From: Ensifer sp. Root278
GTDB lineage: Bacteria; Pseudomonadota; Alphaproteobacteria; Rhizobiales; Rhizobiaceae
Length of the DNA: 64,000 bases
Assembly (NCBI RefSeq): GCF_001429285.1
Contig: NZ_LMJJ01000034.1
Span: forward strand, 249,159-313,158
Direction: 5' to 3'
The notes below the pieces were generated by a model that made no database searches, was not told where the DNA came from, and saw nothing but the letters and a program-made list of their open reading frames with translations. The position numbers were made by a program, and so were the translations under genes. Shown here piece after piece: positions 8,670 to 16,651 of the stretch (positions within the stretch are counted from its first letter, which is position 1; each line of letters begins with the position of its first letter).

Positions 8670-9175
8670 CGAGGATGATCGTTACGCTTGCGGCGGCCGC
8701 CATCACACTGCTCGCCGCCGGGTGCCAGCGCGAGACCGGTCCGGATCCGCTGAAGCTGACGGGAAAGATGTTCGTCTTCAACTATCGTCTCGCCTATGCG
8801 GTCTACACGATCACGCTTCAGAAAACAGAGCCCGTTCCCGAGGGCAGCGTCGTCATTGCCACCTTCGAGAATCCAGTGGGCGGCGCGCCGTTCACGCTGA
8901 CGCGCAAACTTTTTCCAAAGCTCGACAGGGTGGTGCTGGAAAGTCCTGATTTGACCTGTGTGAAAAAGGAAAGGCCTTATGCGGTGACGATCGAGGTCAA
9001 AGGACCTGCCGGCGAAACGCTGCAGAAACTGGAGACCACAGTCGTCTCCGATATCGACCAGGACATCCTGCCGGCGAAGCCGCTGGTCGAAGGCCCCGCT
9101 TACGACAAGAACCCCGAGGTCTTCAGGGACGGCAAGGCGCCCGAACATTTCGAGACGGCGACTTGCCCGATATGA
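8666..9175 (+). CDS. Lipoprotein of unknown function, coupled to the CGNR regulator
   Basis: A 169-aa protein with a clear lipoprotein signal, MTRMIVTLAAAAITLLAAGC, Cys20 being the lipidated residue. The mature part is predicted beta-rich, with two cysteines (DLTC, ATCPI) that could pair. I recognise no domain. The ATG at 8666 overlaps the stop of the regulator (ATGA), so its translation is coupled and it likely belongs to whatever pathway the CGNR protein controls. Confidence 0.75.
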   Translation: MTRMIVTLAAAAITLLAAGCQRETGPDPLKLTGKMFVFNYRLAYAVYTITLQKTEPVPEGSVVIATFENPVGGAPFTLTRKLFPKLDRVVLESPDLTCVKKERPYAVTIEVKGPAGETLQKLETTVVSDIDQDILPAKPLVEGPAYDKNPEVFRDGKAPEHFETATCPI

Positions 9176-9178
9176 AAA

Positions 9179-9202
9179 AACCGGAGCGTTTCCGCTCCGG
9201 TT
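9179..9202 (-). terminator. Rho-independent terminator of ndk
   Basis: A perfect 10-bp stem, AACCGGAGCG / CGCTCCGGTT, with a TTTC loop. Read on the minus strand it is followed by a T-run (A-run at 9175-9180 on plus), so it ends ndk; it may also stop the convergent lipoprotein transcript. Confidence 0.85.
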
Positions 9203-9251
9203 CAAATCCGAGTCAATTCAAGCCTTTGCGGCTCGAACCGAAGATTTTGAA

Positions 9252-9674
9252 TCAGCCGACGATCTCGGTGCCCGAGAACCAGTAGGCGATTTCTTCAGCA
9301 GCGGTTTCCGGAGCATCCGAACCGTGAACCGAGTTTTCGCCGATCGACAGGGCGTGAACCTTGCGGATGGTGCCTTCGTCAGCGTTTGCCGGGTTGGTGG
9401 CGCCCATGACTTCGCGGTTCTTGGCGATTGCGTTTTCGCCTTCGAGAACCTGAACGATGGTCGGGCCGGAGGACATGAACTCGACCAGTTCGCCGAAGAA
9501 CGGACGTTCCTTGTGAACGGCGTAGAAGCCTTCGGCTTCGCGGCGGCTCATCCAGACGCGCTTGGAAGCGACGACGCGCAGGCCGGCATCTTCGAGCATC
9601 TTGGTGATGGCGCCGGTCAGGTTGCGCTTGGTAGCGTCCGGCTTGATCATCGAGAAGGTACGTTCAATAGCCAT
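9252..9674 (-). CDS. ndk: Nucleoside diphosphate kinase
   Basis: A 140-aa enzyme transferring the gamma-phosphate of ATP to nucleoside diphosphates through a phosphohistidine. The active-site histidine is H117 in NSVHGSD, the family signature. The N-terminal strand [12 protein letters not shown] and kpn-loop region match canonical Ndk. Start at 9674: MAIERTF matches the family N-terminus, and the longer frame would add 13 residues. Monocistronic, with its own terminator. Confidence 0.97.
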   Translation of the reverse strand: MAIERTFSMIKPDATKRNLTGAITKMLEDAGLRVVASKRVWMSRREAEGFYAVHKERPFFGELVEFMSSGPTIVQVLEGENAIAKNREVMGATNPANADEGTIRKVHALSIGENSVHGSDAPETAAEEIAYWFSGTEIVG

Positions 9675-9776
9675 TGGCTCAAATCCCTTGTTTCTTGAGA
9701 AGTGGCGGTTCATTAGCCGCCAATCCCGCGCAAAACAAGGGGGTTCACCGATGATTCGGCTCGGGCCAAGCGGGTT

Positions 9777-10466
9777 TCACGCAGCCGTCACACTACGTCC
9801 GAGCCCACCGTGCAGATCGAGGCACCGCTCGAACCAATCGGTGACGGGATCGCCTGGCTGAAGCAGGCGCTGCGGCGAGACGATGCGCGCCCACTGAAAC
9901 GCGCCGAAGACGATGTAGTCGGCGAAAAGCGGCGAGGCGCCGCCCAGGAATTCCTGAAACTTCAGCATATGGCGCAAAGGTTCGAGCTTTTCAGCGAAGG
10001 ATTCGAGCGCGGCGCCGCCGCTTTCGGCTACCGTTTCAAGCGACGTGCCAAAACGCTTCTCGCGGCTCTGCCGGAAGTAGGCCTGATCGATCGGATCGAG
10101 GCGATCGTGAATATCCCTGATGATGATGCGGGTGATGGCGGGATGCAGCGTCGTCTGCGACCAGCCCTCGACGAAGCGGGAGATCGCCATCGCCCCCTCA
10201 CCGGCGAAGAGCAGCGCGCGATCCGGATAGGTTTGTTCGAGATAAAGCGCGATCTCGAAGCTGTCCTTCACCAGACGTTCTCCGTCCCGCAGCAGCGGCA
10301 CCAGGCTCGTCGCCCCATCCTCGACCGCGTGGATCTCGGTGAAGGCGATCGGCACGACGTCGAAATCGAGCCCCTTGTGCGCGAGCGACATCTTCGTCTT
10401 CCACACATGCGGCGAGAACGGACGCGTCCTGTCGGCCCCGCAAAGCGAATAGAGTTTTCTCGACAT
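9777..10466 (-). CDS. Glutathione S-transferase family protein
   Basis: A 229-aa protein with an N-terminal thioredoxin fold (KLYSLCGADRTRPFSPHVWKTKMSLAHKG), a cis-Pro/SNAIL-like element around LVPLLRDGERLVKDSFEIALYLEQTYP and an all-helical C-terminal domain ending near residue 225. CGADRTRPFSP replaces the usual catalytic Ser/Tyr loop with a cysteine-containing one, resembling etherase or beta-class GSTs. Substrate unknown. It is monocistronic and divergent from the DinB-family gene. Confidence 0.8.
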   Translation of the reverse strand: MSRKLYSLCGADRTRPFSPHVWKTKMSLAHKGLDFDVVPIAFTEIHAVEDGATSLVPLLRDGERLVKDSFEIALYLEQTYPDRALLFAGEGAMAISRFVEGWSQTTLHPAITRIIIRDIHDRLDPIDQAYFRQSREKRFGTSLETVAESGGAALESFAEKLEPLRHMLKFQEFLGGASPLFADYIVFGAFQWARIVSPQRLLQPGDPVTDWFERCLDLHGGLGRSVTAA

Positions 10467-10602
10467 ATGAACTCCCGGTCGGTTGGCGTCCCTTTGAACG
10501 ACAAATCGGCCACGTCATCAAATCAGTAAATTTCATGAGTGATATCAGCCACAGAAATGCGGTTTCGAGTTAGCGTCGCCGCCCCTTCAAAGGAGATACC
10601 CG

Positions 10603-11112
10603 ATGCTCGATCACTTTCGCATGTTCGCCGACTATAACCGCTGGGCGAACCGCCTGGTCTATGCCGCTGCGGCAGAACTGACCGATGCCGAATTGCGGGA
10701 AAGCCGCGGCGCCTTCTTCGGCTCGCTGCTTTCGACCCTCAACCATATCCTCGTTGCCGATCGGGTCTGGATGAAGCGCTTTACGCACGAGGGCGACACC
10801 CCGGCCTCGCTCGACACGATCCTCCACGACGACCTCTCGGCGCTCGCCGCCGCGCGAACTGCTGAGGACGAACGCATCATTGCCTGGATCGACGGCCTGA
10901 GTGATGCACGCCTCAGCGCCGACCTCACCTATACACCGCTCACCAACCCCACGGTCATCACGCAGAAGCTGGCGCCGACGCTCGGGCATTTCTTCAACCA
11001 TCAGACCCATCATCGCGGCCAGGCGCATGCAACGCTGACCGCACTCGGCCGCCCATCCATAACGCTGGATCTCGCGTATTTCCTGAGAACCGAAGGGTCA
11101 AAGTGGGCGTAG
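10603..11112 (+). CDS. DinB family four-helix-bundle protein
   Basis: A 169-aa DinB/YfiT-like protein. MLDHFRMFADYNRWANRLVY is the typical first helix, and the metal site comes from His in STLNHILVADRVW plus the paired His of NHQTHHRGQAHATL. Members are often metal-dependent thiol S-transferases acting with bacillithiol, mycothiol or glutathione; here glutathione would be the available thiol. AAAGGAGATACCCG precedes the ATG as a strong ribosome site. Its 3' end overlaps the convergent AMP-binding gene by 15 bases. Confidence 0.85.
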   Translation: MLDHFRMFADYNRWANRLVYAAAAELTDAELRESRGAFFGSLLSTLNHILVADRVWMKRFTHEGDTPASLDTILHDDLSALAAARTAEDERIIAWIDGLSDARLSADLTYTPLTNPTVITQKLAPTLGHFFNHQTHHRGQAHATLTALGRPSITLDLAYFLRTEGSKWA

Positions 11113-13701
11113 CGGAGACCGGAGCGCCCCCAACCCAGGCGACCGCAGTGGCCGGAGCTCACGCTCCCGCCACTCCGCAAGCTTCTTGAGCACCTGACGC
11201 TGGCCGAGCCAGGCGACCAGGCCGAGAACCACACCGCCGACGATCGACAGGACCGAAAACGCCACGGTTGGCAATGCCGGTTGCAGCGGCGCCAACAGAA
11301 GTTCGGGAACGAAGCGGTGCAGGATGTAGATGTGGAAGCCCGCCGCCGACAAAGGCAGGATGAGCTGTGCCGCAGAGCGCGGCACGCTGGTGCGCGGGAG
11401 ATAAAGCAGCGCCGCGAGGACGGCGATTTGCAGGAGGTACTTGACCTTCGTCCCGATCCAGACCCCCTCGTATAGACCGAAGAACAGGAACGCCCCTGTG
11501 CCGGCCATCATCAGCAGCAGCCGTTGTTTGCCCGTTTCGGCGACAGCGGCGCACCAGCCGATGACCGCGAGATAGAAGATCCACGGCAGGGTAAAAATCT
11601 GGCGATTGCCGATCGGCCACAGGAGCGGCAGCGCCAGCCTGGCGGCGAGCGCCGCCAGGAGCAGGCTCATACCGGCGGCGAAAGGCCTTGCCGACACGAA
11701 CCGCCGGAACTGTGGGATGGCGAAGAGCCCGACGAAGACGAGCATCATCTGGCAATAGGCTTCGATGAACCAGTAGAGATACGGCACCATGCCGTGCGTC
11801 TCCGGCAGGGCCACACCGAAATTGCCGACGAGGAAGACCGAGGCCCAGGGCACCTCGCCCCAGGCGACCGCATAGGCGGCGACGATCAGATAGTATGGCA
11901 CGAGCACCTGGGCGAGCGGGCGCAGGATGGCCAGGCCGTCTCCCGCCAGAAGTGGGCCCATCTGGAAGCGGGCGAGGCTGAAGCCCGCGAGAACGACCAT
12001 GGCTGCCGATCCGCCGGGGATGGGCCAAAGTAGTTCGTGGTGCAGCACGACCAGCAGAATGGCCAGTGCGCGAATCAGCAGATCCATCCCGATCCGCCGC
12101 GTGGCGGTCTCGCGACGCTCCTCGGCCGATAACTTGGCGATAGACAAGGTCTCCCAGGCGTCCGGAACTTGCCCCAGCGCCTTTTCCAGACCGATCGAGA
12201 GCTGAACGAAGCGCAGGGAATCGCCGCCCAGCGACACAAAACTGTCGGAGCGCTTTACCCTTTTCGGATAGAAGACCTGCGCAAAAAGCTCTTCGATGCC
12301 GCCGTTGTCGTCGTCAACGTTCGCCGCAGCCTGGCGGGCCGCCATGTTCAGCGCGTTGTAGTCGACCTTGCCGCTGGCAAGCCGCGGCATTTCGGCAAGG
12401 GGGGTGGCCTTGAGATGCGAAAGCGTCAGCCCGCTTGCCTGTGCGAGGAACCGTCTGATCTCTTCCGCATCGCGGCTGCCGGCATAAAAGGCGTGAAGGC
12501 CGGCATCGTCACCGACGACAGAAGCAGTGATGCCGCGCCTTTCGAGCGCCGCTTCCAACACATCGTGAGCGATCCTGAGGCCGGCGATCTTGGAAATCCG
12601 CTTCATGCGGCCGACGATCTGGAACAGGCCGTCGGCATGGCGCATCGCGAGGTCGCCGGTGCGCAATTCGGCGAGTTCGGCGCCGCGGCAAAGATCGTCG
12701 CGCGATGTGGCATAGCCCATCATGACGTTCGGGCCGTGATAGACGAGTTCGCCGGCCACACCATCGTTTTCGATCGGCGCTCCGCTCTCGTTCTCGATCA
12801 GAAGGCGCCCGCCGGGGATCGCGACGCCGATCCTGTCTTCGTTACCGGCAAGCAGGGTGGGCGGCACATAGGCGATCCGAGCGGTGGCCTCGGTCTGGCC
12901 GTACATGGCGAAAAAGGCCGCGCCTTGGGCTTTGAGGTGGTCGTTGTAGAGACGGATGACGTCCGGGCTCAACCGACCGCCGGCTACGGTCATGAAGCGC
13001 AAGCGCGGGAACCGCCGATCGCGGAAGCCCACCTTCTCCAGCAATTCGTAGGAATAGGGAACGCCCGCAAGGTTCGTGCTGCCGCTTTCGGCCAGGCCAT
13101 CGAGAAAACCGGCATCGAGGATCGATCCACCGGGAATATAGAGGCTGGCGCCGACTGTCAGATGAGAATTCAGCACCGACAGGCCGTAGGAATAATGGAG
13201 CGGCAGAATGAGGCAACCGCGGTCATCCGCCGTCAGGCCGAGATAGTCGGCGATGGACGCGGCGTTTGCGAAGATGTTTTCCCGGGACAAGCGGACGGCC
13301 TTGCCGCAACCGGTGCTGCCCGATGTCGAGAGCATCACCGCCAGCTCGGAATGCGGCGCACTGTCACTTTGCCGCAGCGGCTGTTCCGTGCGCCAGCGGC
13401 CCCCGATCCGGCGAAAGGCATAATCGGGATCGAAGGCATCGACCCAGGAGCCGGCGGCCCCGTTCTTCGGGGCTTGCATCGCCACGGCATGTCCAGCTGT
13501 CAGCGCTGCCAGATAAGCGACGATCGCATGTTCGCAAAGCTCGGCCTCGATCGCCACCAGCCCACGCGGGCCGCGGAAGGAAAGCGCCTGGCGGGCGACC
13601 CGCTCGCCGAGTTCCCGATAAGTGACGACCCGCTGCCCGGAAAAGACCAGCGCCGGCCGGTCGCCCCATTTCGCCAGATCCGCAATGAACGAGAGGGACA
13701 T
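11098..13701 (-). CDS. Fusion: AMP-binding (adenylation) - carrier - membrane acyltransferase-3
   Basis: An 867-aa, three-module protein. Residues 1-455 form an acyl/aminoacyl adenylation domain: STSGSTGCGK (125-134) is the phosphate loop, MYGQTEAT (266-273) the adenine-site motif, RTGDL (347-351) the hinge-side motif and K445 in ASGKVDY the acyl-transfer lysine. Residues about 465-535 are a phosphopantetheine carrier (LGGDSL, Ser495). Residues about 537-850 are a multi-pass membrane domain like acyltransferase 3, with LAILLVVLHHELLW. By logic it activates an acid, loads it on its own carrier and transfers it to an envelope acceptor. ATG at 13701 was chosen over 13734 because MSLSFIADLAKWGDRPAL matches AMP-binding N-termini. 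Confidence 0.85.
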   Translation of the reverse strand: MSLSFIADLAKWGDRPALVFSGQRVVTYRELGERVARQALSFRGPRGLVAIEAELCEHAIVAYLAALTAGHAVAMQAPKNGAAGSWVDAFDPDYAFRRIGGRWRTEQPLRQSDSAPHSELAVMLSTSGSTGCGKAVRLSRENIFANAASIADYLGLTADDRGCLILPLHYSYGLSVLNSHLTVGASLYIPGGSILDAGFLDGLAESGSTNLAGVPYSYELLEKVGFRDRRFPRLRFMTVAGGRLSPDVIRLYNDHLKAQGAAFFAMYGQTEATARIAYVPPTLLAGNEDRIGVAIPGGRLLIENESGAPIENDGVAGELVYHGPNVMMGYATSRDDLCRGAELAELRTGDLAMRHADGLFQIVGRMKRISKIAGLRIAHDVLEAALERRGITASVVGDDAGLHAFYAGSRDAEEIRRFLAQASGLTLSHLKATPLAEMPRLASGKVDYNALNMAARQAAANVDDDNGGIEELFAQVFYPKRVKRSDSFVSLGGDSLRFVQLSIGLEKALGQVPDAWETLSIAKLSAEERRETATRRIGMDLLIRALAILLVVLHHELLWPIPGGSAAMVVLAGFSLARFQMGPLLAGDGLAILRPLAQVLVPYYLIVAAYAVAWGEVPWASVFLVGNFGVALPETHGMVPYLYWFIEAYCQMMLVFVGLFAIPQFRRFVSARPFAAGMSLLLAALAARLALPLLWPIGNRQIFTLPWIFYLAVIGWCAAVAETGKQRLLLMMAGTGAFLFFGLYEGVWIGTKVKYLLQIAVLAALLYLPRTSVPRSAAQLILPLSAAGFHIYILHRFVPELLLAPLQPALPTVAFSVLSIVGGVVLGLVAWLGQRQVLKKLAEWRERELRPLRSPGLGALRSPLRPL

Positions 13702-13982
13702 CCTTGACCGTCGCTGTTTGCCTCGGGCCCCCATGCCCGAATTAGCAGCGCCGAATATAATTGGTGACTAAAGGCGTCAAGTATAAAGATTGCCCGGACT
13801 GACGGCTGTCAGTTGGCATGCGATTCTCGGTTGCGTCCGACCGCGAGCAGAGGGAATTCAGCAACCATACCGGGCGCGAATGGGCGGCCGGCCGAAATCT
13901 TCAGACTCCCTTAAATGCAGGCTTCCATAGTGCCGTTGGATCCGGACACCACTATCCGGCACACATTGGGGACCACGACAGA

Positions 13983-15062
13983 ATGACCAGGCAAGTTCCA
14001 GCGGACGCCAGCCGATCACAGGCGAGGCAGGCGGCGATCATTCTGAAAGTGGCGCACGCAATGTCCGCGCACGGGGTCGCTGCCCTGCCCCGCAACTACG
14101 AGCTTTTCTACGAGGCGCTGTCCGGTCGCCTGCCCCAGCTTTCCCGGGAGCTTGCCGAGCTCGGGCACAAGCCGCAACAGGACTCGCTGGACGCCTTGGG
14201 CCTCAAACATCACCTCGTCTCCCACGCAGCCCTCGCCGCGGACCGGGCGAGAGCCGCAGCCCAGGAAGCCCTCGCCGACATGGCCAGTACGCTCAAGCTT
14301 GCGCTGGCGCAGAAGCAATCATTCAAGACGGAACTCGATCATTTCGCCAGTCGGCTGGCAGCTGACCCCGTCGCCGGCCTGTCGGAGTTCGCGGACGACG
14401 CCGCGCGGCTGCGCGAAGCGGCAGGCCGTTTGATGAACGAAGAGAATGCCCTGCAGCACGCCCTGGAAACCAGCGCGCAGCGCATGGCCGAGCTCGAGGG
14501 GGATCTCGCCGAAAGCCGCCGGTCGCTCAACCGCGACCCCGCTACCGGCTTGCCGAACCGTCTGGCGCTGACAGCGAAGCTCGACTCCATTCTCGAAACG
14601 GAGCGAACCGACCAGCCGGTTGCCCTGCTTCTCGTCTCTGTCGAAGGACTTCGCGAGATGGCCGAGCAACACGGTGGCACGGTGGCGAGCAAGGCGCTCA
14701 CCAAGCTGTCGACGCTATTTCGCAAGTCGATCAAGAAGAACGACTTCGTCGCCCGCGTGGGTCAGCAGGACTTCGCCTTCGTCTGCCGGGACGTCAGCGT
14801 CGAAAACGCCGAAGCCATTGTTCGGCGCCTGTGCCAATCCGTGGAGGAACTGAAGGTCACCCTTCCCGGGCGCGCGCACACCGCCGAGACGCTCTCGCTT
14901 GCGGCCGGCATCACCATAGCGCAACCGGCATCAACGAGCGCCGATCTCCTGACCCAGGCCGAGCTGGCACTGGCCGGCGCGCGCGATGGCGCCGGCATCC
15001 TTAGCTATTCGGCGGCACTCGGCCGCGACCGCGGCTGGACCTACGGTCAGAACGCCGCCTGA
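13983..15062 (+). CDS. Degenerate GGDEF-domain protein
   Basis: A 359-aa cytoplasmic protein with no membrane segments. Residues 1-180 are helical and partly coiled coil (LETSAQRMAELEGDLAESRRSL). A GGDEF domain runs from about 185 (DPATGLPNR, a good match to the family start) to 340. The active-site loop reads GQQDF (260-264) instead of GG(D/E)EF, so diguanylate cyclase activity is unlikely; it may bind GTP or c-di-GMP effectors or act as a scaffold. ATG at 13983 was preferred over 13818 because the upstream 55 residues look non-coding. Confidence 0.8.
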   Translation: MTRQVPADASRSQARQAAIILKVAHAMSAHGVAALPRNYELFYEALSGRLPQLSRELAELGHKPQQDSLDALGLKHHLVSHAALAADRARAAAQEALADMASTLKLALAQKQSFKTELDHFASRLAADPVAGLSEFADDAARLREAAGRLMNEENALQHALETSAQRMAELEGDLAESRRSLNRDPATGLPNRLALTAKLDSILETERTDQPVALLLVSVEGLREMAEQHGGTVASKALTKLSTLFRKSIKKNDFVARVGQQDFAFVCRDVSVENAEAIVRRLCQSVEELKVTLPGRAHTAETLSLAAGITIAQPASTSADLLTQAELALAGARDGAGILSYSAALGRDRGWTYGQNAA

Positions 15063-15072
15063 GTGTTGCGCG

Positions 15073-15525
15073 TCAGGCGGCAACCGGCTGGCGGTTTTCG
15101 TCGATCTCCGTCGCCTTCTCCCGCAGACAACCAAGCAAGCGGAAGAGTTCGGTGCGCTCGCAATCATCGAGCGCCGAGAACAATTCGTCGATCGTGCGAT
15201 GCCGTGGCTGTAGCGCCGCTTCCAGTGCCAACCGGCCGCGATCGGTTATCGAAATGATCTTCGCGCGGCGATCCTCCGGGTCCGCTTCACGGATGACCAT
15301 GCCGTCGCGTTCCAACCCGTCGATCGCTTCGGTGACGGTTCTCGCCGCAAAACCGAGCGCTGAAGCGATATCCGCGCAGCGACAGGGCCCCAGCCTGTTG
15401 AGATAGAACAGGAATTTGCTGCGCGCGAGCGAAACGCCTTCCTCCGACATCGATGTGTTCACCAGGCGATGAACGCACTGATAGAGATCGAAGAGCCGCT
15501 CGGCGACTTCGATTTTTTCTGTCAT
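15073..15525 (-). CDS. MarR family transcriptional regulator
   Basis: A 150-aa winged-helix repressor. Dimerisation helices (EVAERLFDLYQCVHRLVN) are followed by the helix-turn-helix CRCADIASALGFAARTVTEAIDGLERDGMV and the wing DPEDRRAKIISITDRGR, in which D-x-R-R is the MarR hallmark. Start at 15525 because GAGG lies 9 bases upstream; an in-frame ATG 15 bases earlier lacks a site. It lies directly downstream of two small secreted-protein genes, with a terminator-like hairpin before it. Target and ligand are unknown. Confidence 0.88.
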   Translation of the reverse strand: MTEKIEVAERLFDLYQCVHRLVNTSMSEEGVSLARSKFLFYLNRLGPCRCADIASALGFAARTVTEAIDGLERDGMVIREADPEDRRAKIISITDRGRLALEAALQPRHRTIDELFSALDDCERTELFRLLGCLREKATEIDENRQPVAA

Positions 15526-15546
15526 GGCAATGTACCTCATTTGGCA

Positions 15547-15610
15547 ACGCCAAACGAAACAACCCGGCCCCGCGTGGCGGGACCGGGCTGTTCGGTCAAC
15601 CGTTTGGCGT
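15547..15610 (-). terminator. Terminator hairpin enclosed by an outer inverted repeat
   Basis: The inner stem at 15561-15590 (AGCCCGGTCCCGC / GCGGGGCCGGGTT on the minus strand, two G-U pairs) is followed by GTTT and suits the end of the small exported gene at 15614. An outer perfect 10-bp dyad, ACGCCAAACG (15547-15556) and CGTTTGGCGT (15601-15610), encloses it. The outer repeat lies about 22 bases upstream of the MarR start and could instead be regulatory. Confidence 0.6.
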
Positions 15611-15613
15611 GAC

Positions 15614-15892
15614 TTACTGCTTGTTTTCGTCGGCCTGGCCGAGAGCCTTGGCGCCGCTGTCGGCGATCGCGCCGGTTGCCGTCGTGTCGACGGATCTGTC
15701 TTCGATGCCCGCATAATAGTCGCCGCGGCTGGTCGTGCTCGCGGAGACACCGGTGCCGGCGGAAGCTTCGGCGCGGCCGGTGAAGAGCGGCGTGGAGCTC
15801 ACACCCTCATAGTAGCTGCCGCCGGCCACAGCGGCCGACGCGCCGCCAAGCATGGCGGCCGCAACGAGGATCGCGGCAATGGACTTCTTCAT
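15614..15892 (-). CDS. Small secreted protein with YYEG motif (paralogue 1)
   Basis: A 92-aa protein with signal peptide MKKSIAAILVAAAMLGGASAAVA and a roughly 69-residue mature part starting GGSYYEGVSSTPLFTG. A second related element, GDYYAGIEDRSVDT, follows near residue 58. No cysteines, no known domain. The same N-terminal architecture occurs in the gene about 150 bases upstream (16039-16326), showing local duplication. AGGAACCGATCT precedes the ATG. It could be a periplasmic or extracellular peptide; function unknown. Confidence 0.75.
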   Translation of the reverse strand: MKKSIAAILVAAAMLGGASAAVAGGSYYEGVSSTPLFTGRAEASAGTGVSASTTSRGDYYAGIEDRSVDTTATGAIADSGAKALGQADENKQ

Positions 15893-15998
15893 AGATCGGT
15901 TCCTTGGTGGAGATAGACGGTGGGGCTAAGCCCCGCCTGGGCGCTTGGGAGGTCGCCTCATAGGATCATGGCAATGATCAATCAAATCCCTCGAAAGA

Positions 15999-16024
15999 GG
16001 GTGCGGGGGGAGAAACCCGCACCC
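15999..16024 (-). terminator. Terminator after the second YYEG gene
   Basis: Stem GGGTGCGGG / CCCGCACCC with an 8-base loop; on the minus strand it is followed by TCTTTCG. It lies just past the stop of the gene at 16039. Confidence 0.65.
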
Positions 16025-16038
16025 CTTCTTCGTCGCGG

Positions 16039-16326
16039 TTAGCGCGAAATACCCTGATAGTACTCACCTTCGCCGCCGATCACGCTCTTCGGCGCAACGC
16101 CGTAGTTGACGACCGAGCCGGTCCGGGTGCTGTCAACATAGCCAGCTTCCGAATTGCCGATGGTGAAGGAGGTCTTGCCGGTGACGGCAGGCGTGCGCTC
16201 GGTGTACAGCGGCGTCGGGCTGACGCCTTCGTAGTAGCTGCCGCCGGCGAAGGCAGCGGAGGCGCCACCGAGGATAGCGGTTGCAACGAGAGCGGCGGAA
16301 AGAGCGGTCTGGATTGCAGTTTTCAT
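16039..16326 (-). CDS. Small secreted protein with YYEG motif (paralogue 2)
   Basis: A 95-aa protein: signal peptide MKTAIQTALSAALVATAILG with GASAAFA, then GGSYYEGVSPTPLYTE, nearly the same as the neighbouring 92-aa protein, and a C-terminal EGEYYQGISR. The tyrosine motif thus occurs at both ends of the mature peptide. AGGAG lies 8 bases before the ATG at 16326; an in-frame GTG nine bases earlier has no room for a ribosome site. A perfect 8+8 bp dyad lies 20 bases upstream. Function unknown. Confidence 0.75.
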   Translation of the reverse strand: MKTAIQTALSAALVATAILGGASAAFAGGSYYEGVSPTPLYTERTPAVTGKTSFTIGNSEAGYVDSTRTGSVVNYGVAPKSVIGGEGEYYQGISR

Positions 16327-16345
16327 GATCTTCACTCCTGGGAGG

Positions 16346-16363
16346 CTCGTTCACATGAACGAG
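16346..16363. promoter_or_regulatory. Short palindrome upstream of the YYEG gene
   Basis: CTCGTTCA, CA spacer, TGAACGAG: a perfect 8+8 bp dyad 20 bases upstream of the start at 16326. It could be an operator (the MarR protein downstream is a candidate binder) or a leader hairpin. The rest of 16364-16651 contains no gene. Confidence 0.4.
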
Positions 16364-16515
16364 GTTTCAGCTAAATTGTCCGTGGCCGGATCGGTCGTCC
16401 CTCTAAACGCGGGGCCCTTGCCGATGGCGTTCAGTCGATCGAGGCCGGTCAGAAGAGCGTTCCCCGCCCTTCCGTTTATGAGATGGTCCCTCACGATGAG
16501 GATGTGTAGTATCGA

Positions 16516-16545
16516 TTGACGGAACGCCTTGTTCAAAAATCGATA
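16516..16545 (+). promoter_or_regulatory. Candidate promoter of the ABC-F gene
   Basis: TTGACG and TCGATA are separated by 18 bases in an AT-richer stretch about 105 bases before the ABC-F start. The -10 match is imperfect. Confidence 0.3.
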
Positions 16546-16651
16546 ACAATGACCCCTTGAAATCGCGAACGGTCACAAGAGGGTAGCCAAGGCGGATGCG
16601 GTCGAGGCCGCGCCTCTTGCCTTCCCGGACGAGTCCGGGCAAAAGGCCGCA

